Below are positions 42,727-51,144 of a DNA stretch of 64,000 bases, in pieces. Within the stretch, counting starts at the first letter, position 1, and the number at the start of each line of letters is the position of its first letter. Position numbers and translations under genes: made by a program. The stretch spans positions 1-64,000 of the forward strand of contig NZ_RHFG01000004.1 of the NCBI RefSeq assembly GCF_004745485.1, written 5' to 3'. The notes under the pieces were generated by a model. That model worked only from the letters and a program-made list of their open reading frames with translations, did no database searches and was not told the DNA's origin. The stretch is from Brevibacterium sp. S22 (GTDB taxonomy: Bacteria; Actinomycetota; Actinomycetes; Actinomycetales; Brevibacteriaceae).

Positions 42727-42732
42727 AATATA
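42727..42732 (-). promoter_or_regulatory. -10 element of a leaderless promoter (minus strand)
   Basis: TATATT on the minus strand, six bases, then ATG 42720. Confidence 0.6.
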
Positions 42733-42797
42733 AGGGTGCGACCGCCGCCGGTGCTGAGCCGTCCGAGGGCCGCTGCTCCAGACTGTCGACCAGCTGG

Positions 42798-43715
42798 CTA
42801 CTTGAGGCTGTCGACCATATGCTCGAGCAGCAGACATGCCCCGGGTGACTGCCGTCGGCTCCTCGTCCACACTGCGTGGAGTTCGCGGGTGAGATCGACG
42901 TCTTCGGCCACCGGCAGCGGCACCAGACGTCCGGCCCGGAAGTCATCGCGCAGCGCGAGTTCGGAGAGCACGGCGGGCGCGACGGCGGTGGCCGCGGCGA
43001 TGCGCAGGGCGGAGTTCGACCCGTACTCCCCCGCCACGCGCACTCCCTCGGCTCCGGCGAGCGCCGAGTCGATGACTTCCCTGGTTCCCGAGCCGATCTC
43101 GCGCACCAGCAGCGGCACCTGCGCCAGCTCGACGGCGGTGATCGGTTTCGTCCAGGCGTGGGCGAAGTCCGGGGCGCAGGCGATCATGAGTCGGTCACGG
43201 CCGACCACCTCGGCGTTGAGGTCCTGTGGCAGGGACACGGATTCGATGAGCCCGAGGTCGCAGGTCTGGCGGCGCACTCGGTCGATGACGGTCGCGGAGT
43301 TCTCCACCGACAGTCCGATGTCGATCTTCGGGTGTGCGGCGCGGAAGGTCGTGAGGTGGTGGGGCATGAGGTATTCGGCGACCGTCAGCGAGGCGCTGAC
43401 CTTGACTGTTCCGGCTCGGGCGTCCTGGATAGCACGGGCCCCGGCGTAGAGGGTGTCATAGGCCTCGATGACCTTCGAGGCCCATTCGGCGACGGCGCGG
43501 CCTTCGACGGTGAGTTCGGTTCCCCGCGGCGAGCGTCGCAGCAGGGGCACTTTGAGATCGCGCTCGAGGTTGCGCAGGCTGCGGGAGGCATTCGGCTGGG
43601 CGAGATCGAGCTTCGCCGCGGCTTGGCCGATCGATCTGGCATTGCCACTGAGGGCCACCAGCAGCCCCAGAGCCTGGAGCTCGGGCCAGTTCTTCATATT
43701 CCCGAGATCATGCAT
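42798..43715 (-). CDS. LysR-family transcriptional regulator
   Basis: The 305-residue protein has an N-terminal LysR winged helix (SIGQAAAKLDLAQPNASRSLRNLERDL) and a C-terminal periplasmic-binding-type effector domain. The start at ATG 43715 is preceded by CATGAT plus six bases, a weak leaderless promoter. It is divergent from the YeiH-family gene, mirroring the yeiE-yeiH arrangement of enterobacteria, so YeiH is the probable target. The 86-bp gap contains ATATGG/CATATG-like half-sites suited to LysR binding. Confidence 0.9.
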   Translation of the reverse strand: MHDLGNMKNWPELQALGLLVALSGNARSIGQAAAKLDLAQPNASRSLRNLERDLKVPLLRRSPRGTELTVEGRAVAEWASKVIEAYDTLYAGARAIQDARAGTVKVSASLTVAEYLMPHHLTTFRAAHPKIDIGLSVENSATVIDRVRRQTCDLGLIESVSLPQDLNAEVVGRDRLMIACAPDFAHAWTKPITAVELAQVPLLVREIGSGTREVIDSALAGAEGVRVAGEYGSNSALRIAAATAVAPAVLSELALRDDFRAGRLVPLPVAEDVDLTRELHAVWTRSRRQSPGACLLLEHMVDSLK

Positions 43716-43801
43716 ATGCCCATCATGGCATATCAGATCCATATGGGTTGCTTAGAAATCACCGTCTACTGCGTCCGTGCCGGCGTTGACAGACTGAAGT
43801 C

Positions 43802-44974
43802 ATGAACCGCTTCACGTCCCTTCTGCCCGGACTCGCCGTCGCCGCTGTGGCCACGGCCGTCGCGTGGCCGATCTCCATGCTCCTGCCCGTGCTCTCGCCG
43901 CTGCTGGTGGCGATCGTGCTCGGCATCCTGTTGGGCAATCTCGTACCCGATCTCCCCGAGGCACTCATGCCCGGGCTCAACTTCGCGGCGAAGCCGCTGC
44001 TGCGGCTGGGCATCGTCGCCCTCGGCGCGCAGGTCGTGCTCGGCGACATCCTCGACCTCGGCTGGCTCGTCCTCGTCCTGGCCGCCGTCATCGTCGCCGC
44101 CGGGATCCTCTCAGCCATCGCCCTGGCAGGACCCCTCAAGGTCGACCGCCCCCTGGCAGTGCTCATCGGCAGCGGCTTCGGCATCTGCGGGGCCGCCGCC
44201 GTCGCCGGAGTCGAGTCGACTCTGAAGTCGAAGAAGGAGGATGTGGCGGCGGCGATCGGCCTCGTCGTCATCTTCGGCACCCTGATGATCGCGATCGTCC
44301 CCGGTCTCTCGACCGCGCTGGGCCTGTCCCCGGAGACCGCCGGAATGTGGGGCGGCGCCTCCACCCACGAGGTGGCCCAGGTCGTGGCGATCGGCGGCAT
44401 CATCGGCCCCGCAGCCCTCGAGATCGCCGTCCTCGTCAAGCTCGCCCGCGTCATCATGCTTGCGCCCACCGTCGCCGTGTTCAGCTACGCGGTGCGTCGC
44501 AGCGAGGCCAAGGCACACCAGGATGCGCAGTCCACCCTCGCCGAGGCGGGGGCCGAGTCCGGCACGGCCCGTGGGCAGAACGCCGGGTCGAGTTCCGGCG
44601 CCGAGGCGGATGTCCGGTCGGATTCGGCGAGCGCGGCCGGCATGGGGGCCGAGTCCGGGGCCGGTGCCAGTTCCGGGGCGGCGGGCGCGGCCACGACGCC
44701 CGCGAAAACCGCGCGTCCGCCGATCGTGCCGCTGTTCGTTCTCGGCTTCCTCGCCATGGCCGCGCTGCGCACCTTCGGCCTGCTGCCCGAGATCGCGGTC
44801 ACCGGACTCGGTTGGATCCAGACGGTGTGTTTGGCGATGGCGATGTTCGCCCTCGGACACGGAGTGCAGTGGCGGTCGCTGAAGAACCTCGGTGCCCGCC
44901 CACTCGCACTGGCCGCGCTGGTCACGATCATCGTCGCCCTCATCGCCCTCGGCGGAGCCCTCCTGCTCACTTGA
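43802..44974 (+). CDS. YeiH-family (UPF0324) putative sulfate/anion exporter
   Basis: The 390-residue protein has about ten or eleven membrane segments with the family blocks LLRLGIVALGAQV, GSGFGICGAAAVAG and WGGASTHEVAQVVA. The family is often called putative sulfate exporters; transport is not proven here. A Ser/Gly/Ala-rich insert of about 70 residues (positions 233-303) sits in a cytoplasmic loop where homologues are short. CAGACT six bases before ATG 43802 suggests a leaderless mRNA. It is divergent from the LysR gene. Confidence 0.85.
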   Translation: MNRFTSLLPGLAVAAVATAVAWPISMLLPVLSPLLVAIVLGILLGNLVPDLPEALMPGLNFAAKPLLRLGIVALGAQVVLGDILDLGWLVLVLAAVIVAAGILSAIALAGPLKVDRPLAVLIGSGFGICGAAAVAGVESTLKSKKEDVAAAIGLVVIFGTLMIAIVPGLSTALGLSPETAGMWGGASTHEVAQVVAIGGIIGPAALEIAVLVKLARVIMLAPTVAVFSYAVRRSEAKAHQDAQSTLAEAGAESGTARGQNAGSSSGAEADVRSDSASAAGMGAESGAGASSGAAGAATTPAKTARPPIVPLFVLGFLAMAALRTFGLLPEIAVTGLGWIQTVCLAMAMFALGHGVQWRSLKNLGARPLALAALVTIIVALIALGGALLLT

Positions 44975-44988
44975 GACCGCCCCAAATT

Positions 44989-45046
44989 ACTACCTGACGG
45001 CGGCTCAGCAACCTTGCGCCAGGTTGCTGAGCCGCCGTCAGGTAGT
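44989..45046. repeat. long perfect inverted repeat (26-bp arms)
   Basis: Arms 44989-45014 and 45021-45046 are perfectly complementary over 26 bp with a six-base loop. It begins 15 bases after the YeiH stop and has no U-tract. A long stem like this can terminate transcription or protect a 3' end. Confidence 0.85.
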
Positions 45047-45261
45047 TCTGAGGCCGCACCCTGCCGGCACTGGCCGACGGACCTTGATTCTGCTGATGGT
45101 GCCTGCGGAATCTCGGGGCCGCCTCGGCGAGGATTTTCCGTCTGTCAGGACTTTCCGGCGGGTCGGACACGCCTACGCGGTACCTGCCGGTAACACTGGT
45201 AGTGTCTCTCAGCGAATCAGCCAGCGATGCTCACTGTCGCTTCAGCCTCTGCGAGGACATC

Positions 45262-46701
45262 ATGCTCATACAGATCATCGCTCTGCTCATCTTCGTCGCG
45301 CTCTTCGCCATCGGCGCGGTCCGCGGCGTGCAGATCGGCGTGCTCATGCTCGTCGGCGCTGCCGGCACCGGACTGCTGTTCACCGACATGGCCGTCGATG
45401 ACATCATCGCCGAATTCCCGCTCGACATCATGGTCCTCCTCGCCGGAGTGACCTACTTCTTCGCCATCGCCCAGGAGAACGGCACCGTCGATCGGATCAT
45501 CGACTGGGCACTCGAACGCGTCGGCTCCTCGGCCGTGCTCCTGCCGGCGGTCTTCTTCGTCATCACCGGCTGCATCGCCGCGATGGGCGCACCGCTGGCG
45601 GGACTCGTCATGATGCCCGTGGGCATGCAGGTCGCCCGCAAGTACGGAGTCGACTACGCGCTCATGGGCCTGGCGATCTGCTTCGCCATCGGCGCCGGCG
45701 GCTTCGCCCCGACCAGCCTCTACGGCATCGTCACCTACAGCACCGCGCGCGGGGCCGGCATCGACCTCTCCCCCTATGTGCTCTTCGGCATCGCCGTCGT
45801 CACCTACCTCATCATGCTCGTCGTCGCCTACTTCATGTACGGACGGTCGCTGTTCGGCGGGAAGTCCGCTGCGGCCGTTGCGAGCCGGGCGGGGAGCAGG
45901 TCTGCCGAGGACAGCGCGGACGGCTCCGGCACCGCCGACATCGATTCCACCGACACGACCGCGGGTGCGAGCTCACGGATCTCCCGCGGCTCCGCCTCGG
46001 CGACGAAGGTGGCCTTCGGTGAGGACGACGAGGACGAGGCCCTCTTCGACTCCTCGAGCTCGGAGCACACCGGCGACTCCTCACCGTTCACATTCGTGCA
46101 GATCCTCACCGTCATCTTCATGATCGGCCTCGTCGGCAGCGTCGTGGTCCTCGCCGCCCTCGGCAATGATCCGGACATCGGCCTGCTGTGCTTCCTCTTC
46201 GGCGCGATCCTCTCCCTCGTCGACCCGAAGACCGGCAAGGCCGCGCTGCCGAAGATCGACTGGTCGACGGTGCTGCTCGTCGGCGGCATCATCACCTTCG
46301 TCGGGGTCCTGCAGAACATGGGGGCCGTCGACCTCCTCGGCGAGGGTGCGGAGTCGATCGGTTCGCCGCTCATCGCGGCCTTCGTCCTCTGCGTCGTCGG
46401 CGGGCTCGTGTCCGCGTTCGCCTCCACCACGGGCATCCTCGCCGCCCTCGTACCACTGGCACTGCCTCTCATCGCCGCAGGTGGGGTACCCGGTTGGGCG
46501 CTCATCGCAGCCCTGGGCGTGTGCTCGGCCGTCGTCGACGTCTCACCGTTCTCGACACTCGGCGCCACGGTCGTTGCGACCGCCCCGGTCGAGGACAAGC
46601 CGCGGCTGACGCGCATCCTCGTGAAGTTCGGCATGTCGATGGTCGTCATCGGCCCGGTCGCCCTCGTCGGCGGCCTGGTCGTTCCTGCGATGCTGTTCTG
46701 A
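45262..46701 (+). CDS. MatC-like dicarboxylate/malonate carrier (SLC13-type permease)
   Basis: The 479-residue membrane protein opens with IALLIFVALFAIGAVRGVQIGVLML, the MatC N-terminal domain pattern. It continues with two ion-transporter-superfamily halves (GAPLAGLVMMPVG in the first, ASTTGILAALVPLALPL and VDVSPFSTLGA in the second). A low-complexity Ser/Asp/Glu loop (residues about 206-273) joins the halves. It probably imports a dicarboxylate such as malonate. ATG 45262 follows GCGAGGA; an upstream GTG at 45202 would add 20 residues. Confidence 0.75.
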   Translation: MLIQIIALLIFVALFAIGAVRGVQIGVLMLVGAAGTGLLFTDMAVDDIIAEFPLDIMVLLAGVTYFFAIAQENGTVDRIIDWALERVGSSAVLLPAVFFVITGCIAAMGAPLAGLVMMPVGMQVARKYGVDYALMGLAICFAIGAGGFAPTSLYGIVTYSTARGAGIDLSPYVLFGIAVVTYLIMLVVAYFMYGRSLFGGKSAAAVASRAGSRSAEDSADGSGTADIDSTDTTAGASSRISRGSASATKVAFGEDDEDEALFDSSSSEHTGDSSPFTFVQILTVIFMIGLVGSVVVLAALGNDPDIGLLCFLFGAILSLVDPKTGKAALPKIDWSTVLLVGGIITFVGVLQNMGAVDLLGEGAESIGSPLIAAFVLCVVGGLVSAFASTTGILAALVPLALPLIAAGGVPGWALIAALGVCSAVVDVSPFSTLGATVVATAPVEDKPRLTRILVKFGMSMVVIGPVALVGGLVVPAMLF

Positions 46702-46728
46702 GGCCGACTCGCCCCTCACCCGCTCCCT

Positions 46729-47316
46729 TCAGCCCAAGGGCTTGGACAGCAGCACGAACTCGAGATCGTCGACCTTCGGGACGCCGAAGCGTTCGTCACC
46801 GTAGGGGAAGGGCTCGACTTCGCCGGTGAGTTCGTACCCGCGGCGCTCGTAGTAGGCGATGAGTTCGTCACGCTTGTTGATCACGCTCATCCGCATCGAC
46901 GTCGCTCCCCAGTGTTCGGCCACCCATGCCTCGGCGAGGTTCATCAGCGCCGACCCTACTCCCCTGCCCTGGCCCAACGGCGAGACCGCGAGCACCCCGA
47001 GGTAGGCCGCTCCGTCTGCGGGTTCGCGCACGTATACGCTGGCCACGGCGCGGCCCTGCCCATCACGGACGAGCAGGATCTGGGAGTCCGCCTCGGCGAG
47101 CATCTCCTCAGCCATCGGGGCGTCGAGCCGCTGTCCGCCGAGGATGTCCGCCTCGGTGGTCCATCCCTGCTTCGATCCCTCACCCCGGTAGGCCGAGGAG
47201 ACGAGCTCCACGTAGTCGGCAAGGTCAGCGGCGGACAGTTCGGCGACCTCGAACCCGGATTCGCGCAGCTTCCGGCGCTGCGCATCGACCATGGTCGCCG
47301 AGGGATGTGCGGTCAT
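46729..47316 (-). CDS. GNAT-family acetyltransferase
   Basis: The 195-residue protein has a standard GNAT core with the acetyl-CoA loop LGVLAVSPLGQGRGVGSALM (about residues 107-126) and the C-terminal YYERRGYELTGEVEPFPYGDERFG. The latter pattern is typical of small-molecule or peptide N-acetyltransferases. AAGGAG lies seven bases before ATG 47316. The substrate is unknown. It is divergent from a second, shorter GNAT gene. Confidence 0.85.
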   Translation of the reverse strand: MTAHPSATMVDAQRRKLRESGFEVAELSAADLADYVELVSSAYRGEGSKQGWTTEADILGGQRLDAPMAEEMLAEADSQILLVRDGQGRAVASVYVREPADGAAYLGVLAVSPLGQGRGVGSALMNLAEAWVAEHWGATSMRMSVINKRDELIAYYERRGYELTGEVEPFPYGDERFGVPKVDDLEFVLLSKPLG

Positions 47317-47443
47317 AGATGGACTCCTTCATGACGTTGAGTGCGGATCATTTCACCAGGCTAGTCGTATCGCTCGCCCCAGAACTATAGTGTCAACTGT
47401 CAGGACAGCGCCCCACCGGCACGGACATTCGGGAGGAATGACC

Positions 47444-47770
47444 ATGGACATCGACATCTCGGGAGAGACATTCACCATCGCCGAGGATGCTGCGGCCAAA
47501 CGCTTCACCGTCTCCCACGCGGGTAAGGTCATCGGCCTCGCCGATTACATCGACCGTGAGGCGGGTGCCGATGACACCGCAGACGGTCCGGTGCGCATCT
47601 TCACCCACACCGAGGTGGCCCCGGAGTGGGGCGGCCGCGGTCTGGCCGCCGAGCTGGTGCGCTATGCACTGGAGACCAGCGCCGAGGAGGGGCTGAAGTT
47701 CCGCACCACGTGCTCCTATGTGCAGAATTTCCTGCACAAGAACGACGAGTTCGACAAATTCGTCGCCTGA
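47444..47770 (+). CDS. YidJ/Gcn5-related N-acetyltransferase, short form
   Basis: The 108-residue protein matches the small N-acetyltransferase domain family (DUF-type GNAT, YidJ-like): FTHTEVAPEWGGRGLAAELVRYALE forms the acetyl-CoA loop and FRTTCSYVQNFLHKNDEFDKFVA the C-terminal helix with the conserved C-x-Y-V. GGGAGGA is five bases before ATG 47444; ATG 47438 is too close to it. TATAGT at about 47386-47391 is a likely -10 element. Confidence 0.85.
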   Translation: MDIDISGETFTIAEDAAAKRFTVSHAGKVIGLADYIDREAGADDTADGPVRIFTHTEVAPEWGGRGLAAELVRYALETSAEEGLKFRTTCSYVQNFLHKNDEFDKFVA

Positions 47771-47779
47771 GGTTCCGCG

Positions 47780-48334
47780 TCACGTCGCGGTGATCGGGGC
47801 AGCGTTGTTCAGATCTGAGGGCGTCAGCGGTTCGCCGCCGGCGCCTTCGTGCGTCTTCGCCGTGGTCGTCTCCCGGTCGTGCCCGGAGACGAAGCGCAGG
47901 ACGAAGATCGCCCACGCGGTGACAGCCACGACGATCCCGGCCACAAGAGACCACAGCAGCCCGGGGTCGCTCACTGCCAGCTGCGGGATCTCACGGCCGG
48001 GAACGACCGCTGCGAAGATCCCGGCGACCAGTGCGCCCAGGTAGGAGCCGACCATCATTCCGATATGGCGGCGGACGTTGCCACGGCGGATAGCGATCAC
48101 CCCGAGAGTGGTGGAGATGAAGGTCCAGATCGCCAAGGCGTGGAAGAGAGTGAAGGAACCTGTGAGTGAGTAGATGAACATTCCGCTGGTGCACACGAGG
48201 TACATGAGAACGACCCAGGACCGCCCGATGAAACGGTGTCTGCGGTCTTTGGTGCGGCGGAGGATCTGGATGGGTCCCAGCAGGACGACACCCGTGGCGG
48301 CAATGGCATGGATGGCGATGACGAGTGAGAACAT
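47780..48334 (-). CDS. DUF2306-family membrane protein
   Basis: The 184-residue protein has four hydrophobic helices. It matches the DUF2306 pattern: an initial HAIAATGVVLLGPIQILRR, RRHRFIGRSWVVLMY, and RRHIGMMVGSYLGALVAG. The conserved histidines suggest haem or metal binding, but function is unknown. TATCTT six bases before ATG 48334 is a leaderless promoter that overlaps a GATAGTG operator half-site, linking it to the divergent MerR gene. Confidence 0.75.
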   Translation of the reverse strand: MFSLVIAIHAIAATGVVLLGPIQILRRTKDRRHRFIGRSWVVLMYLVCTSGMFIYSLTGSFTLFHALAIWTFISTTLGVIAIRRGNVRRHIGMMVGSYLGALVAGIFAAVVPGREIPQLAVSDPGLLWSLVAGIVVAVTAWAIFVLRFVSGHDRETTTAKTHEGAGGEPLTPSDLNNAAPITAT

Positions 48335-48340
48335 ATCATT

Positions 48341-48398
48341 AAGATAGTGGCACTAACCAAGCACGGCAACGTAGATAGTGAACGCCGTTTCCACTATC
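48341..48398 (+). promoter_or_regulatory. candidate operator shared by DUF2306 and MerR genes
   Basis: GATAGTGGCACTA (48343-48355) and GATAGTG-n11-CACTATC (48374-48398) are related dyads in the divergent promoter region. The first overlaps the -10 TATCTT (minus strand, 48341-48346) of the DUF2306 gene. Confidence 0.6.
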
Positions 48399-48525
48399 CA
48401 TTCGACGCCGTCGAGGACAGAAGCTGAGAAATGTCGGGGTCCAGCGTTGGGAGACGTTGAGAAGCGTTGAGAGACGTCGTTGAAGTCAGCCGCGGACGAC
48501 ATTCGCTGACGACAGGGGGATTGTT

Positions 48526-49227
48526 GTGAAGCTCAGTGCGTTGGCCGAGGCCGCCGGAGTGTCGCCGGCGAGCATCAAGTACTACATCCACGAGGGGCTT
48601 CTGCCACCAGGGCAGAAGAAGAATGCGACGACCGCGGTCTACGACGAGGCGCATCTGCACCGGTTGGCGCTCATCCGCTGGCTGCGCGAGGAGCTGACCA
48701 CTCCCATCTCCGACATCGCTGAGCTGACACGCGCCATCGACGATGATTCGCTGCCGACGATCGAGCTGATGGGTGTGTGCCAGGAGCTCGCCCTGCGCGG
48801 GAATTCCGGACTGCCCGCCTCGGCGCAGCGTGAACCGGGCGCCCCGCCGTTCGCGCTGCGTTCCACCGGAGCCGCTCCGCCCGAGGCCTCCCCCGCCCCC
48901 GACCGGTTCGACGATCTCGTCTCCGCGGCGATCGACCGCCTCGGCTGGCCCGATGAGGAATCGGCGGCGAGGAATGCGCTGGCCCGTGTGGTGGCGATGG
49001 TCGATGCGGCCGGCTACCCGGTCTCCGTCGATTCTGTCGTCGCGCAGTGCCGGGCCATCGCCCCGATCGCTCAGGCTCACGTACGCCCGATCAGCGTCGA
49101 GCACAGTCGTGACAAGGTCTGTCTGAGCGTCATCCGCGGCATCACAATGTTCAATCGTCAGCTCATCGCGACGAGCGCGTTGACTCATGCCGCACTGTCG
49201 ATGATGTCGCGCGGCCCCGACGACTGA
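48526..49227 (+). CDS. MerR-family transcriptional regulator
   Basis: The 233-residue protein has an N-terminal MerR winged helix (MKLSALAEAAGVSPASIKYYIHEGLLPPG) and a C-terminal helical domain after an Ala/Pro-rich linker (about residues 100-125). It lacks the C-terminal cysteines of metal-sensing MerR proteins. AGGGGGA precedes GTG 48526. It is divergent from the DUF2306 gene and probably regulates it through the GATAGTG dyads. Confidence 0.85.
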   Translation: MKLSALAEAAGVSPASIKYYIHEGLLPPGQKKNATTAVYDEAHLHRLALIRWLREELTTPISDIAELTRAIDDDSLPTIELMGVCQELALRGNSGLPASAQREPGAPPFALRSTGAAPPEASPAPDRFDDLVSAAIDRLGWPDEESAARNALARVVAMVDAAGYPVSVDSVVAQCRAIAPIAQAHVRPISVEHSRDKVCLSVIRGITMFNRQLIATSALTHAALSMMSRGPDD

Positions 49228-49424
49228 CCGGCTGCGGTCCTCAATGACCCCGCCCCGGGTCGGACGAATCCGTCCGTGCGCAGCACGACACCACACCCGC
49301 AGGTCCACCATCCCGGGAGTGGCATTTCGCACCGATACAGCCGGGTCGACTCCGGCCCGGCGCTTCGCATCGTTGCCGCCACAGCCGCCTCGGCGCGGTG
49401 TCACGGCCCGGTGCTCCGGGGTGA

Positions 49425-50750
49425 TCAGGCACTGGCCGTGCGTCGTCCCTTCTTCGCGAGGTAGCCGGCGACGGAGATCGAGACCAGGCAGCCCGCAGCG
49501 AGGTAGGCGCCGACGAGGTACCAGCTGCCGTTCCCGACTCCGACGAGGTAGGTCGCGATGAACGGGGTGAAGCCGCCGGCGATCGCACTGGCCAACTGGT
49601 AGCCGACTCCGGCTCCGCTGTAGCGGAACTCGGGGCTGAACATCTCGGCGAACAGGGGCTGCTGGACGCTGACCACGGCGTCGTGGGCGATGTTGACCAG
49701 CAGCACGGCGAAGATGATGACAGCGATCGTGCTTCCCGATTCCAGCGCCAGGAAGAACGGGATCGCGCTGAGCAGTCCGACGACGCCTCCGGTGAGGTAG
49801 ACGCGCAGGCGACCGTACCGGTCAGAGAGGTAGGCGAAGGCGGGGATTGTGACGATTCCCAATCCGCCGACGAGCAGCGTGATGTTGAGCATGAGCTGCC
49901 GATCGAGACCGAGCTCGTCCGTCGCGTACGACAGCGCGAAGGTGGTGACGATGTACATGGTCAGCAGCTCGATGAATCGCAGTCCGACGATCTGGGCGAT
50001 CTGTGCGGGGAAGCGTTTGAACGCTTCGAGGATCGGCAGCTTCGCGACCTTGTCCTCGTCTGCGTTCTTCACCCGGTCCACGTATTCTTCGGATTCGGCC
50101 ACCCCGGAACGGATCCAGAGCCCGATCAGGACGAGTCCGGCGCTGGCGAGGAACGGGATCCGCCATCCCCAGGTCAGGAAGGCTTCGGAGGTGAGCCCAC
50201 CGCTGAGGACGGCGACGAGTCCCGTGGCCAGGAGCAGTCCGACCGAGTAGCCGACCTGAACGCCGCTGGAGTAGAAGGCACGCAGCTTCGGCGGTGCGCT
50301 TTCGACGGCCATGAGTGCGGCACCGCCCCATTCGCCTCCGACTGCCACACCCTGGATGCAGCGCAGCAGGACGAGCAGCGCCGGCGCCAGCCAGCCGATC
50401 GTCTGGTAGGTCGGCAGGCAGCCGATGAGGGCAGTGGCCACGCCCATGATCGTCATCGTCCAGATGAGCATGGATTTGCGGCCGAGGCGGTCCCCGAAGT
50501 GGCCGAAGATGATGCCGCCGAGTGGGCGGAAGATGAACCCCACGCCGAAGGTCGCGAATGCCGCGAGTGTGCCCGCACGGTCGCTGTATCCGGGGAAGAA
50601 GAGTTCACCGAAGACGAGGGCTGCGACGATGCCGTAGAGCAGGAAGTCATACCATTCGACGACGGCGCCGATGAACGATCCGGCAGCCGCTCGGCGGGCA
50701 CGTCGCGCCCCGGCTCTGTCGATGCTCACTCGGTCGTCGATATCGACCAT
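49425..50750 (-). CDS. MFS metabolite:H+ symporter (MHS family)
   Basis: The 441-residue, twelve-segment carrier has SFIGAVVEWYDFLLYG in segment 1 and GHFGDRLGRKSML in loop 2-3. GVAVGGEWGGAALMAVE in segment 4 is the hallmark of the MHS group (ShiA, ProP, KgtP). It imports a carboxylate or betaine-like compound with protons; the substrate is unknown. ATG 50750 is chosen because GGGGAG lies six bases upstream. The open frame continues 75 codons further upstream without a start of comparable quality. Confidence 0.85.
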   Translation of the reverse strand: MVDIDDRVSIDRAGARRARRAAAGSFIGAVVEWYDFLLYGIVAALVFGELFFPGYSDRAGTLAAFATFGVGFIFRPLGGIIFGHFGDRLGRKSMLIWTMTIMGVATALIGCLPTYQTIGWLAPALLVLLRCIQGVAVGGEWGGAALMAVESAPPKLRAFYSSGVQVGYSVGLLLATGLVAVLSGGLTSEAFLTWGWRIPFLASAGLVLIGLWIRSGVAESEEYVDRVKNADEDKVAKLPILEAFKRFPAQIAQIVGLRFIELLTMYIVTTFALSYATDELGLDRQLMLNITLLVGGLGIVTIPAFAYLSDRYGRLRVYLTGGVVGLLSAIPFFLALESGSTIAVIIFAVLLVNIAHDAVVSVQQPLFAEMFSPEFRYSGAGVGYQLASAIAGGFTPFIATYLVGVGNGSWYLVGAYLAAGCLVSISVAGYLAKKGRRTASA

Positions 50751-50962
50751 CGGATTCTCCCCTGAACTGTGATTCGGCCTTCTGCCGGCCGCCCTCGCGT
50801 GGTCGACGCTGAGCAATCTAGCACGGTCCGAGTTTGCCGGGTCGGGCATGTCCGCCAGAGGGAACACGCGGCCCCAGGCTGGTGCCGGCCGCGAACTCGT
50901 GCGGGAGGACCAGGTTCGGCGTGATCCGATCTGTTGGTCCGTCTTCAGCACCTGATCGCTGG

Positions 50963-51024
50963 CAGCCCAGTCCACGACAGATAGCCCAGTGCGGAATATG
51001 GGCTATCTGTCGTGGACTGGGCTG
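50963..51024. repeat. long perfect inverted repeat (26-bp arms)
   Basis: Arms 50963-50988 and 50999-51024 are perfectly complementary over 26 bp with a ten-base loop. The arm sequence is unrelated to the other intergenic hairpins. It lies between two genes on the minus strand. Confidence 0.85.
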
Positions 51025-51082
51025 TTCGCAGACCCCCCGGCGGGAAGCAGGCCCCCATTAGCCCAGGAGCCGTGGCACGAAG

Positions 51083-51109
51083 AAGCCCCGCACGGACGGT
51101 GCGGGGCTT
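51083..51109 (-). terminator. rho-independent-type terminator of the sepX-like gene
   Basis: AAGCCCCGCAC (51083-51093) pairs with GTGCGGGGCTT (51099-51109). On the minus strand the stem is followed by CTT CGT. It lies 36 bases beyond the sepX-like stop. Confidence 0.75.
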
Positions 51110-51144
51110 GTTTCGAAATCAGTGTGGACTTCGAAATAGCTGCT

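Larger units (their letters stand above)
50751..51144. other. intergenic region with long hairpin and terminator
   Basis: It contains the promoter region of the MHS transporter, a 26-bp-arm inverted repeat (50963-51024) and a GC-rich terminator for the sepX-like gene (51083-51109). No gene is seen. Confidence 0.6.
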
